This document shows, piece after piece, positions 57,501-64,000 of a stretch of 64,000 nucleotides of DNA. The position numbers and the translations under genes were made by a program. Positions within the stretch are counted from its first letter, which is position 1, and the number at the start of each line of letters is the position of its first letter. This DNA comes from Lotus japonicus (Eukaryota; Streptophyta; Magnoliopsida; Fabales; Fabaceae), in contig NC_080041.1 in NCBI RefSeq assembly GCF_012489685.1, positions 103,633,760-103,697,759 on the forward strand, read 5' to 3'. The notes below the pieces were generated by a model. It had not been told where the DNA came from. It made no database searches and saw nothing but the letters and a program-made list of their open reading frames with translations.

Positions 57501-59909
57501 CCGCGCCGGCGATGATCGTGTCGACCAACGCCACATGAACGAGTCTCCATGGCTCGTAATTCCTCCTTCTGTCACCGGAAGAGCTAAGTCAGAGCCACAG
57601 ACGGCGCCAATGTTCTGTACTAGGGCAAGCTTACGTAAGAGAAAGACAAAACGTAAACCCTAGCAGAGCACTAAAATAGCAAAACTACCATAAAAGGAAT
57701 ATTCTCATTAATGCTGAAAAAGTTGGTCTCGTACAAGTGGATGACCTCCCCTTTTATAGAAGGGGTGGTCATGATATGGACCTTTCCTATATTTGGGACT
57801 GACAATCAGGGCCCAAATCCCTGTACATATAAGACAAATCCAAAGGAATCTTCCAGCTGGCTTGTGGGTCCATCATCTAAGGGAGGGCAATGAAGCTCGT
57901 CGTGTCGCCTTTCCCGCCATGGCTATCTTCAATGGTTATTTGTTCATTTTGGGCGGGACATAATCTTCTTTATGTCCCGCCCAGTCCACTAATCTTGAGC
58001 GTATGTGGTCTTCAAAATGTGAGAAGGCAGGGTTCTATAGAATATAGATTATAGAAACTAAACAGGAAATTCCCTATGGAAATTTTGTATGCTGATTCCA
58101 GAACATATTTTTGACAAAAGCAAGAGAAAAAAAAATGCTAACACTTCGTCAGCTCCAAAATTTAGTTCCAGATACATGTTTTTATCATATCTAAAGTAGT
58201 ATACTAAATTTACATCTTTGATTGGAATATGAAAATTATGAATCTTTACGATAAATTCATTTTTTCAAATTTACAAGAAAAAACATTAACCACCCTCTGA
58301 CCATCCCACAAAACTAAATGAAAATGAAGAAATGATTTTTATTTTTACTTGTTTATAGTTTTAGAAATATTTTCTTTATTAATTTCCTATTTTAATTTTA
58401 ATTATAAAAATGTTACCTTGTTTTTGAAAAATATAAATTATGAAAGAAGGTCTTCTAAAATAACTTCAATTGACAAAAATAATTTGGTGAGAGACTATAT
58501 TTTAAATTTATTTTTGGGTTACAAGAGGAAAGGTAAGTGAGTGACTGATTTTCTCAACGTAAGTGCTCGTATTAAGCTGTAAATGACCAGTATAAAATAT
58601 GCACAATTACCATGAACAGTGACAAGACCGGCAACTACAACACCAAATCTCATGCTTCAAGAGCACCCTATTCTAAACACTTTCTCACCTCTTCTTTCTA
58701 ATTTTTTAAAAAAGTCAACACATTTGATTTTTATAAAAAAAAATATGTTTACATTTTAAAAAATATTGCTAGCATTTATTGGGTAGAACTTCCATTTTCC
58801 GAAGAATTGACTTATAAGCAACAAATCATGTTTGGATAAGACAAAATTTAATTCTGTCGAATTAATTTTGATGAATATAACTTAGAAAACATATAAAATT
58901 TTCAATAAATATATTTCTGCTTTACAAATAACTCTACTTTACCATCCAAATAAAATTATTTATATCTTCTAAATTCATTTTATATAACCTATTTTTCAAC
59001 TTCAATGTTTTCACTGGTAGTTATTTCAATATTAGTTCTTCAAAAGAAGATTGATTGTGTCATTAATTCATTGCTGTAGGAAAAAGCAATTTAATTTTTT
59101 TATTAAAAAGTGTTGCGTACACAAAACTTCTCACATGTGTTGAGATAAGGGAGAGTAACCCATTGAATCAACAAAGAATAATGTTATGTTCACACCTCTA
59201 AAATGAGGTGGAGAGAGGTGGAGGATGAGAGAGATAGGAAGAAAAGAAAAAGTAAGAGAGAGAAAGTTTGAGATATGATAGATGATAAGAGGAGAGAGAT
59301 AGAAATAAAAATGAGTGGAAATGAAGTGTTTAGAAAATGAGGTGTGTATATATCATTGTTGAATCAACAAATGATCAAAATTTATTCATCACAATGTATA
59401 AGAATTATCTAAGAGCTTTTGCACGTAAATCTAACATTCTCTTCATTTTAACATGCATCTCTACATCATCTTTTCTCTATTAATCATGATTGTCTGAAAA
59501 TCTATACAAAAAGAAAAAAGAATGGAAGAAATTGAAAATAAAACATAACATAGTGGCACTAACACTATTAAAATCACTTTCAAAATGCTGGACAAATGCA
59601 AGGATATTAGCATGTTTGAAAATGTTCTATAAATTATGCTAAAGTCAAAATCAATTCGGTAAATAAGTCTTTATTGAATAGTTTCTAAGTCCTGACAAAA
59701 TTAATTTTGAGAAAAAATAAGTTAATACGAAAAATGTTATATTACATGATACCTGAAATAGATGTGTGCTGATTGTAGCTGCTGCTGGTGCTTTGGCCTG
59801 TGAGGAAACGGTGACGGTCAAAAAGCTGAAAAAATCCAGCAATGCACCCAATTTGCTTCTGCAAATCTGGGTTTTCATCCTTCAAGGAGTTCAAAGCCTT
59901 TTCAGACAT
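44791..59909 (-). CDS. LONGIFOLIA/TRM-family protein (five coding exons)
   Basis: Spliced in the order 59753-59909, 47809-47861, 46005-47726, 45769-45922 and 44791-45554, the reading phase is kept at every GT-AG junction and gives 949 codons. The N-terminus has MSEKALNSLKDENPDLQKQI then GCIAGFFQLFDRH, the hallmark first motif of TON1-recruiting-motif (TRM)/LONGIFOLIA proteins. Exon 3 has a Ser-rich stretch, MYREAQGLSLK, LPRLSYDGR and CVVAKLMGLEALP (the VAxLMGLE motif). Exon 4 has QPSPVSVLDAAFYREDPPSP. Exon 5 has a DUF4378 domain ending near CGRHCRQLLFPK. The length fits LONGIFOLIA1/2 (just over 900 residues). Family members bind cortical microtubules, recruit TON1/phosphatase complexes and promote longitudinal organ growth. 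Intron 1 is 11.9 kb because a 9.6-kb Tat retrotransposon sits in it; without that it would be about 2.3 kb. Which TRM subgroup it belongs to was not resolved. Confidence 0.88.
45769..45922 (-). CDS. TRM gene, coding exon 4
   Basis: 154 bp between acceptor TTGATCAG and donor TTTAG|GTAAGC. Encodes the PSPVSVLD-FYREDPPSP motif and leaves one base for the next exon. Confidence 0.85.
46005..47726 (-). CDS. TRM gene, coding exon 3
   Basis: 1722 bp, 574 codons, phase 0 at both ends, from acceptor GTCAATGCAG to donor CAAAGT|GTAAGC. It contains the Ser-rich region, the VAxLMGLE motif and several basic, disordered stretches typical of TRM proteins. Confidence 0.88.
47809..47861 (-). CDS. TRM gene, coding exon 2 (53 bp)
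   Basis: Lies between acceptor CCCTTCTCAG and donor AAAG|GTAAGA. The phase is compatible with exon 1 (one carried base) and exon 3 (phase 0). It encodes a short charged, Asn-rich linker (ESNNDIKELNNKIQKTK). Confidence 0.75.
47862..48416. other. Intron 1 of the TRM gene, part left of the retrotransposon
   Basis: AT-rich intron sequence. Around 48178-48275 a T-run, then CCTCCGGGTGGTG and GGAGTTAGTGCTCCC, then another T-run, resembles a short LINE 3' tail in minus orientation. Confidence 0.5.
48422..48799 (-). repeat. 3' LTR of the Tat element
   Basis: 378 bp, identical to the 5' LTR except at two positions. In plus orientation it lies upstream of the antisense gene, so its antisense strand could contribute regulatory sequence to that gene. 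Confidence 0.95.
48800..48812 (-). other. Polypurine tract of the Tat element
   Basis: The minus strand reads CTTGGGGGCATG directly before the 3' LTR, in the position and with the G-run expected for plus-strand priming. Confidence 0.6.
49165..49172 (+). promoter_or_regulatory. TATA box of the antisense gene
   Basis: TATAAAAA follows a long CT-rich tract and lies 319 bases before the ATG at 49484. It is on the strand opposite to the retrotransposon's own transcript and outside the LTR, so the antisense gene appears to have its own core promoter. CCATATCTTTG-type elements were not examined further. Confidence 0.5.
49484..51618 (+). CDS. Antisense gene of the Tat element (Transposase_28-like), spliced
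   Basis: Two exons, 49484-50438 and 50516-51618, joined over a 77-nt intron (donor TTTTTTA|GTAAGT, acceptor TTTCCATACAG) in phase, give 685 codons. Unspliced, the first frame ends at 50497 in an intron-encoded hydrophobic tail. Residues of about 130-240 match the 'putative gypsy type transposon' family (PF04195): FFLDLNIKLPFSPFICHVLS, LNVAPCQLQPNAWGFLRCFE, PTYPLFFLFY. The second exon is rich in Lys/Glu/Ala with a long coiled-coil (residues about 510-600: KNRFEKKAADYKTAYERAK onwards) and a very acidic C-terminus (DDESEPEEDGEDGNE). The gene is tail-to-tail with pol, 482 bp apart. Antisense ORFs of this type are known in Tat elements; their function is not. The first frame can be extended to 49457 but without an ATG. 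Confidence 0.8.
51619..52100. other. Spacer between antisense gene and pol
   Basis: Convergent 3' ends of both genes. It is T/A-rich and contains AATAAAAAAAA (51941-51951, plus), which could serve as a poly(A) signal for the antisense transcript. Confidence 0.45.
52101..56225 (-). CDS. pol: Pol polyprotein (PR-RT-RH-aRH-INT) of the Tat element
   Basis: 1374 codons without a stop. The first codon here is GTG, so translation probably enters from gag. It opens with a zinc-knuckle-like CEYH...DNC-W segment. The aspartic protease has FLDQGSSADIIY (about 149). The RT (about 395-590) has MCTDYTSLNK, DAYSGYNQI and the catalytic YVDD (about 528). Its linked RNase H is degenerate (VTDKAVSTVLLQ, KIEKAALAI). 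A second, archaeal-type RNase H (about 800-930) has SVDGSSNNTGSGAGI, SEYEALIAGL and ADVLAKMAS. Integrase has the HHCC zinc finger (about 1030-1070) and D, D, E with 35 residues between the last two (WGTDILG, VMDNGTQF, GQAESAN). The C-terminus ends WNASHLKQYFS. All key residues seen are intact, so the element could be active apart from the gag-pol frame issue. Confidence 0.95.
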   Translation of the reverse strand: MDTNRWCEYHKALGDTTDNCWNLRREIDRLIKAGHLANFVKDTAAPEVAKITQGDKGKGKKIVEELGDPVGECSSIAGGFGGGAISSKARKRYVAAVHSVQESNEGECWVNHSPIIFTPQDFAHVIPHDNDPIVVTIRVNNYVTKKVFLDQGSSADIIYGDAFDRLGLKESDLKPYRGTLVGFTGDRVSVRGYVEIPTAFGEGEFVKKFQVKYLVLACRANYNVLLGRDTLNKVCAVISTAHLTVKYPACNGKVGILRVDQNAARECYLRSVALYVRKAAKESHRITEIFPQEGFSLDPRDDADDFRPQPLEETKQVQVKDKFLKIGSGLTTEQEDRLITLLGDNLDLFAWTINDVPGIDPKVITHKLAIRPGATPVIQPRRRMSEEKNKAVQLETEKLIKARFIREVQYPTWLANVVMVKKANGKWRMCTDYTSLNKVCPKDSYPLPNVDKLVDGASGNELLSLMDAYSGYNQIMMHPSDEESTAFMTNQANYCYKTMPFGLKNAGATYQRLMDKIFSKQVGRNMEVYVDDMIVKSARASDHGGDLKEAFTQLRTYQMKLNPEKCSFGIQGGKFLGFMLTSRGIEVNPDKGRAILEMKSPTSVKEVQRLTGRMAALSRFLPMAGDKAAPFFTCLKKNSKFQWTEECEQAFTKLKETLATLPVLSKPTPGVPLVLYLAVTDKAVSTVLLQEEGKKQKVIYFVSHTLQGAELRYQKIEKAALAILKTARRLRPYFQSFQVKVKTDVPLRQVLQKPDLSGRLVSWSVELSEYDIQYEPRGQVTVQSLIDFVAELTPTEGEKTQGEWVLSVDGSSNNTGSGAGITIESPDKMIIEQSLKFEFKASNNQSEYEALIAGLRLAIELGVQKLFIKGDSQLVVKQVKGEYQVKDPQLSKYLEVVRRLMMEVKEIKIEHVPRGQNERADVLAKMASTGRLGNYQTVIQETLPRPSIDLVEIKLKAVKSVSEGELPWMESIKTFLENPPKEDDLNTRTKRREASFYTLVDGELYRRGIMSPMLKCVDTKDALGIMAEVHEGVCSSHIGGRSLAIKVIRAGFYWPTMKKDCLEYVKKCEKCQVFSDLHKAPPEELTTMMAPWPFAMWGTDILGPFPVAKAQMKYIIVAVDYFTKWIEAEAVATITAAKVRNFLWRRIVCRFGVPMALVMDNGTQFTSSVTQEFCAEMGIEMRFASVEHPQTNGQAESANKVILKGLKKKLDEAKGLWAEELPGVLWAYNTTEQSSTKETPYRLTYGTDAMLPVEIENQSWRVARFNENDNGENLIANLIMLPEEQREAHIRNEAGKVKVARKFSTKVVPRKMRVGDLVLRKNTIPDKHNKLSPNWGGPYRIIGDVGGGAYKLEQLSGQKVPRTWNASHLKQYFS
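56156..57550 (-). CDS. gag: Gag protein of the Tat element
   Basis: 464 codons from the ATG at 57550, about 45 bases past the primer site. The N-terminus is an Arg/Gly-rich stretch (residues about 8-30). A coiled-coil-like segment LQQMLDTLQKVQSQNEQLQA follows (about 110-140), then the Retrotrans_gag capsid region (about 170-300) with MEHLRYFNNKM, AMQWF and KFLTQFSANK. The nucleocapsid-type zinc knuckle is not in this frame: it is at the start of the pol frame. Gag assembles the virus-like particle in the cytoplasm. The 70-base overlap with pol is in the -1 frame, which may be a programmed shift or an indel in the C-rich run around 56240-56255. Confidence 0.9.
   Translation of the reverse strand: METRSCGVGRHDHRRRGGGRHGGRGGGRNTNRPLLDEQEQEASSEGVHSVAPSPASLVNAAPGRPSDLIAKSDPGVRRRSTPPNYVNLEDLKTTAPRRAQEAVTGITPAALQQMLDTLQKVQSQNEQLQAQVEYLTQRQDFKQEQRLEAEDVVEFQPFVPAITRVDIPKHLQTMALDAFSGESDPMEHLRYFNNKMVIGGATDAVKCRLLPSTFKGMAMQWFIRQPPFSIDNFTDLSTKFLTQFSANKTTKATMFDLISIHQQPGEKLKTYMARFSKMAVQLEDENPDVCLASFKNGLRAGDLNRDLTRRPAKDMMDLRARVQEFILIEQDDQKKQEREEGRKQSQSGGVSQDKSKAGKETRVAQTPRVPRPGPYQNSKPGFQNTWHRNSQGPTAATAGQPGALPTPVPLTKLNAPLSTILRAVGQTNVVQYPPPHGGRQLMWTPIGGASTTKRWGIRQIIVGI
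57595..57609 (-). other. Primer binding site of the Tat element
   Basis: One base inside the 5' LTR the minus strand reads TGGCGCCGTCTGTGG. The first nine or so bases are complementary to a tRNA ending in ACGGCGCCA, as in plant tRNA-Asp; the inner bases do not fit that tRNA. The exact primer is undecided. Confidence 0.65.
57611..57988 (-). repeat. 5' LTR of the Tat element
   Basis: 378 bp, TG...CA on the element strand. It contains a TATAAAAG box on the minus strand (57751-57758) between C- and G-rich flanks. It carries GAAGGGG and GGGACTG where the 3' LTR has GAGGGGG and GGGCCTG. Confidence 0.95.
57751..57758 (-). promoter_or_regulatory. TATA box of the retrotransposon 5' LTR
   Basis: TATAAAAG on the minus strand, the expected core promoter for the genomic transcript. 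The same box occurs in the 3' LTR (48562-48569), facing into the rest of the TRM gene. Confidence 0.6.
57994..59175. other. Intron 1 of the TRM gene, part right of the retrotransposon
   Basis: AT-rich intron sequence with no coding feature. Confidence 0.6.
59176..59358. mobile_element. MITE, ACACCTC family, copy 2 (in TRM intron 1)
   Basis: 183 bp flanked by the 13-bp direct repeat TTGAATCAACAAA (59163-59175, 59359-59371). The ends read GAATAATGTTATGTTCACAC and GTGTGTATATATCATTG. It is nearly the reverse complement of the 3485-3660 copy. It lies inside the TRM intron, 400 bp from exon 1. Confidence 0.65.
59753..59909 (-). CDS. TRM gene, coding exon 1
   Basis: Starts at the ATG at 59909 and ends with TTTCAG|GTATCA. 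It contributes 52 codons plus one base and encodes the conserved M1-type motif. It was recognised by translating the minus strand, because the frame is interrupted just after the donor. Confidence 0.85.
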
Positions 59910-60499
59910 TTTCACTTCCCTTCAAGCTTCGACTCTGCAGAGTCCAAACAGGGCTTTTGTTAGGCAATTAACAGCCATGTCCCTATTGAAGAATGAAGAA
60001 AGAGATCTTCTATTCAATGGCTATATAGGAATTTGATCCAATACTATAGAGATTTCAAAATGAAATGGTAATAATAGTGTTGCATTGAAATATAGCATAT
60101 ACTTGATAAAGTAAATGGTCATGCATATTTCATTTGAAGTTGATTTTTTTGTTTGTTTTACATGTGTATGCAAGAGAATGTCATAGGTCAGAATCAAAAG
60201 AGAAGAAAGAGATGAATATATATCTACTGCAGAAACAGAAGGAACAAAAGAGAATTGTAAACAAAGCAATTCCAAAATGCTACCACTAGCATCCACCTTC
60301 TATGTTGACAATGCAGAAACTGAAGAGGAAAATAATTTGGGAGACCCAAGAAGAGATGTTTTGTTTTCTCTCTCTGTCTGGATTTGCCCACAGAACAAAG
60401 GAATAGTTTTACTTTTTGTTATCTCAAGGAGATGCAGCTGCAGATGCCAGAGTGTGTTGTGTTGTGTGAGAGAGGAGAATTATAATTCTGGGGTAGTAT

Positions 60500-60508
60500 T
60501 TTATATAC
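60500..60508 (-). promoter_or_regulatory. Candidate TATA box of the TRM gene
   Basis: The minus strand reads GGTATATAAAAT about 590 bp upstream of the ATG at 59909, followed on that strand by GA/CT-rich leader sequence. This is the only strong TATA match in the expected region. The start site is not proven, and a 5'-UTR intron is possible. Confidence 0.35.
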
Positions 60509-60714
60509 CAGAGGCAAATGTTGAAAAATCAACTTGATTAATAAATAGTATAAGAAGCAGTGACAACCTTTTAATTTGACATTACGTAAGAGAGATAGGA
60601 AAAGATAGTGGAATTTGAGGTGTCAATCTGATTGTCTCATAGAGAGAGAATATAATGCTTAAAAATTAACTCCATGCTTGAAAAACTATTTACAATTATT
60701 CCTCCAACTAGTTT

Positions 60715-61350
60715 TTGAGTTTCAGAGTCTATTGTGATGATATAGAAGTTTCTGTCAGTAGTTTCTTGAATTCTAGAATCAATTTTGATGAAGTAGAAGC
60801 TTCTGCCAATGTATAGTTTCAGGGTTTTAAAATTGATTTTGGCGGAGTAGCTAGTAGTTAGAAAGAAGTCGTTGCTTGTAGTTTCTGAATTTTAGAATTT
60901 ACACTGACGTAGAAGTTCTTGGTAATATTTTCAGGGTTTTATAATTAATTACTCCCTCTGGTCTTATTTATAAGGATGAAACAGAAGAAAAATCTTGGTC
61001 CTTTTTATAAGAATCAAATGAAAGTTTGAGCTATATTAATTATTTTTTTCCAATGATGTCCTTATTAATTCTAACTTGTAAAATGTGTCTCATTAATTAT
61101 TCTCTCTCTTTCTCACTTTCCAACACTAATAACAAAGGGTAATTTTGGAAGTTTATTTTGATTCAAGACATATTTAATACATTTTATCTAGTTTAACTAC
61201 CTTTCTTAAACTATGTGAATTTTTTTTTTTTACTTATAAATAAGACCGAAGGGAGTATAATGAAGTAGAAGTTAGGAAGAATATCTTTTAAATTCTCAGT
61301 AGTTTCTGAATTTCAGAATGGATTCGAATTAAGAAGTAAAAGCTGGGAAC
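60715..61350. repeat. Degenerate ~50-bp tandem repeat split by a Stowaway MITE
   Basis: Five to six diverged units follow the pattern TAGTTTCTGAATTTTAGAAT then GATGAAGTAGAAG(C/T)T(T/C)CTG. The last units are separated from the first by the MITE at 60952-61255. They lie just upstream of the TRM promoter. Confidence 0.5.
60952..61255. mobile_element. Stowaway MITE (Tc1/mariner-type)
   Basis: The 304-bp element starts CTCCCTCTGGTCTTATTTAT and ends with the inverse ATAAATAAGACCGAAGGGAG. It is flanked by TA dinucleotides (60950-60951, 61256-61257), as expected for mariner-type insertion. No coding capacity. Confidence 0.85.
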
Positions 61351-64000
61351 ATGCTATAAATACTTAATAAAGAAATTAGAGGGGGAGGGAAGCAAGGTAA
61401 GGGGAAGTGGGATAGGTGTGTGAATGTGTGGGACAGATAACTCAGAACAAACAGCTACATGGTCATTTCCTATTCCACTTCCATGTGAACAAAACAACGT
61501 GGGTGGGTCTGTGCCTTGGACTTGTCTCCATGAGCATGTGGAGTTTGTCAGAGAGAAAAGAAAAGAAATCAAATGAAGAAGAAGTAGAGTTTGTACCAAA
61601 AGAAAAGGATTAAACTAGAACAAGTAAAGTGGATATATAGATAGAGATATTCAGTGAAAGCCTGCAGGAATATTTAAAGCTCTTGTTCAACTATTTCCAT
61701 ACATAACATATCTCACTTTTCACCCTTTGATGATGGGTTCTCACCTTTTTTTCCTCCATACTTGGGACCTGACCTCAAAATGGAGCTGATATGATATCAT
61801 ACTAGCTAGTTCACTTTGCGTCTTTGCCAATGGAAGTGTTATATTGTTCTGGTTGAGCAAGTAGTATTTATTACATGGATGTTGCAGTTTACCTTATTTT
61901 GTGGGGAATTGCATTTGCTGTGCACTGAGGGTACATTGTATATGTTGAATTCTCTGATGGGTCAAATATTTAACCTTTAATAACCATTGTAAAAATGTGA
62001 ATTGAAGAGGATTATGGAAAATGGGTTATTAATCACTTTGTTGAACTACTCACCAACCTAGAAAAAATCACATTATATTCTGGTCAGCCCAATATTTGTG
62101 ATAATCTCCCCCAAAGAGTTCACAGTCAAATGAACACCACATGATCAGCCATGACCGTCAAAAGGAATCTCTATTTTGTTTAACAGTTAGTTAGTTGAGC
62201 AAAAACATGATCCCCACAATAATTAACTTAAAGAAGTGTAACAACTATCTCGAAAGTTATTTGCGATAGTAGCTTCACTAAAGTTAAATGCTTTAATCAT
62301 TCAATCAAAGTTCATATAAGACTTTGTAAATACAGTTCATATCATCACTTATTTGCTTATTATTGTTCTTTCTAGATTTTGAGTTATCTCTGATCTTATA
62401 GTGACTTGAGCGTCGAAATGGTTTCTGCATGTACCTCCCCCTGTCGTGCTCCACTGTGGACATCCAGTTCACGACTGTGTGCATAGCCCTAGACCACCAC
62501 AAGGAGATCAGAGGAAATCTCAGTTTGATTTCTAGAAGAACAAGTTGACTTCGATGTCAATATAGCATGTTAGGATAAGTTTCTCTTTTTAGTATATATT
62601 CTCACATTCAAAAGTTATACAAAAACTTCTCCACAAACTTGACTTTGACTTCAAAATTAATTGTAGAAGAATTTTCAAGCGTGTACCTTATTGATTATAT
62701 GTGCCCTTTTTGTTGATGCATTTCAATAAAGAAGTGTGGTCCTGGTCTGATTTGTTTAGTGACCATGCAAGGCCAAACAGTTTAATATCTCTTGAATATG
62801 TTTGGACCATTAACAATTTCCTAAGTAATGAAATGAAGATCAAGATCAAATCTTGAGGTGGGAGTCCTTTTGTAATTGAAGAATCGTTTCCGCCGCAAAA
62901 TATTGGGCCTCTTGGTCTGCCACTTTTGCTGGTAGTACCATGTTTTTAGTGCATCATCGCTATCGTTGTAGGACTGGGATGAGTTAGAATTCACTTAGCT
63001 ATGCATATTTTCTTTGATGAAATAAAAGCTAGTGCGTAAAAAACTCTCAAGTTTAAAGATAGAAGTTTTTGCCACAGCTTTGCTAACTGCTGTCATAAAT
63101 AAATACTAGAAGCAACAAAGCTGGGAATTTCCCTAGAATGAGTACAGAGATCCAAAATTATGTTCCCCATTGTGCCGATTGGAAAACGGTTGACTTTAAT
63201 ATTGGAAAAGGGAGACGAAGAAAGACTTTCTAAACTTTGATCCAACTATTATTTCCTTTCACACCTTAAAATTCGTGAAAAAAAGGAGGAAAAAAATACT
63301 TTCAACTCATGTTTGCTTTTCGTGGAAAAGAAAAAAAAAACAAATTGAAGTGGGGGGTTTCTTCAATTAACAAGGGGTTGGGTTAACTCTATTCAATCAA
63401 ATGAAATTGAGCATGTTTTCCATCTTTTCTTGAGGGATAAGCAGGTTATTTCTTTACAAAATTGTGCTTAATTAATTTTATATGTGGCAATTCCGCCGAG
63501 GTCTCTTTGATAGTTGGGAGAAGAAGCAGCCGCACGAATAGAACTTTTCAAGGTATAAGATTGGTTCTTTCTATTTTTATTTATATTTTTTCCAGTGTAG
63601 TGTATAAATATTAAAATATAATATATATAAGAAATAAAATGATATCATGTATAATTTATAGCATCAAAATGCACTTATTATGTTTTATAAATAATACCCT
63701 TAACTTAATATAATTTTTAATTTGAAATGAAAATTGAAGAGTCAAAAGGATAAGGAGAGTTACATGTTAATTTTAATGAAAAATGAGAACATCAATATTT
63801 TTTTCTTGAAGTGACAGATGGACTACGTTCATTCTAAAGTGTTTGTTGATTTAGTTTTTCTTAGTGTTTGTTGTTTTAGTTTTTTTTTTTCATTTTTTCC
63901 AAAATACTTGTTATTTTAGAAATTAAAAACTGTTATTCCCTTTGGGCCATTAATGTCCTCCACTAACAATAATTTTTGTCTCACCTATCACATTTTATTT
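61351..64000. other. Intergenic sequence to the window end
   Basis: AT-rich, short ORFs only. No gene, RNA or bounded repeat could be supported. Confidence 0.5.

Larger units (their letters stand above)
48422..57988 (-). mobile_element. Ty3/gypsy Tat-lineage LTR retrotransposon, near intact
   Basis: The 9567-bp element has two 378-bp LTRs with TG...CA ends and a perfect 5-bp target duplication CTAAT (48417-48421, 57989-57993). It lies on the minus strand with gag, then protease-RT-RNase H-second RNase H-integrase, then an antisense gene before the 3' LTR. The second RNase H placed between the RT-linked RNase H and integrase is diagnostic of the Tat/Ogre lineage. The LTRs differ at two sites only (P-to-T type C/A and G/A), about 0.5 percent, so the insertion is recent. 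The element sits within intron 1 of the TRM gene in the same orientation. The only visible lesion is a frame change between gag and pol. Confidence 0.95.

Overview
The window is plant nuclear DNA from a eudicot. Intron-split host genes, plant-specific protein families and many plant transposon families all point that way. The TCP domain and the repeat types suggest a legume, but that is inference. Only three host genes can be supported. (1) A CIN-class TCP transcription factor of the TCP5/13/17 type (24143-25273, +). (2) The TFIID subunit TAF8 (40356-41501, +). (3) A LONGIFOLIA/TRM-family microtubule-associated protein on the minus strand, in five coding exons from 59909 down to 44791 (949 codons when spliced). 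TAF8 and the TRM gene converge, with about 3.3 kb between their coding ends.

Nearly everything else is transposon-derived, and many insertions can be delimited by target-site duplications (TSDs). 0-9.8 kb: two hAT-like non-autonomous elements, a nested MITE/MULE pair, LINE and SINE remnants, and a 29-bp minisatellite with a telomere-like core that a TRIM element interrupts. 9.8-11.4 kb: a 1.5-kb LINE-type retroposon. 11.4-15.6 kb: AT-rich sequence with no recognisable gene. 16.0-17.6 kb: the 3' part of a Helitron carrying fragments of three unrelated genes (MADS-box, zeta-crystallin-like reductase, glyoxalase I). 18.6-21.8 kb: LINE fragments, one inserted into a repeat whose empty copy lies at 25.7 kb. 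26-29.2 kb: a Tourist MITE and TRIM-like elements. 29.7-34.3 kb: a MULE containing a 3.06-kb solo LTR. 35.0-38.2 kb: a second, inverted solo LTR of the same family.

The most notable object is a young, nearly intact Ty3/gypsy Tat-lineage retrotransposon (48422-57988, minus strand, TSD CTAAT). It sits inside intron 1 of the TRM gene in the same orientation. Its 378-bp LTRs differ at two positions. Besides gag and pol (protease, RT, two RNase H domains, integrase) it carries an antisense gene on the plus strand. That gene has its own TATA box, a Transposase_28-like (PF04195) domain, a 77-nt intron with canonical splice sites and a coiled-coil C-terminal half. Antisense ORFs are known from Tat elements, but their function is not, so this is the best candidate here for an incompletely described system.
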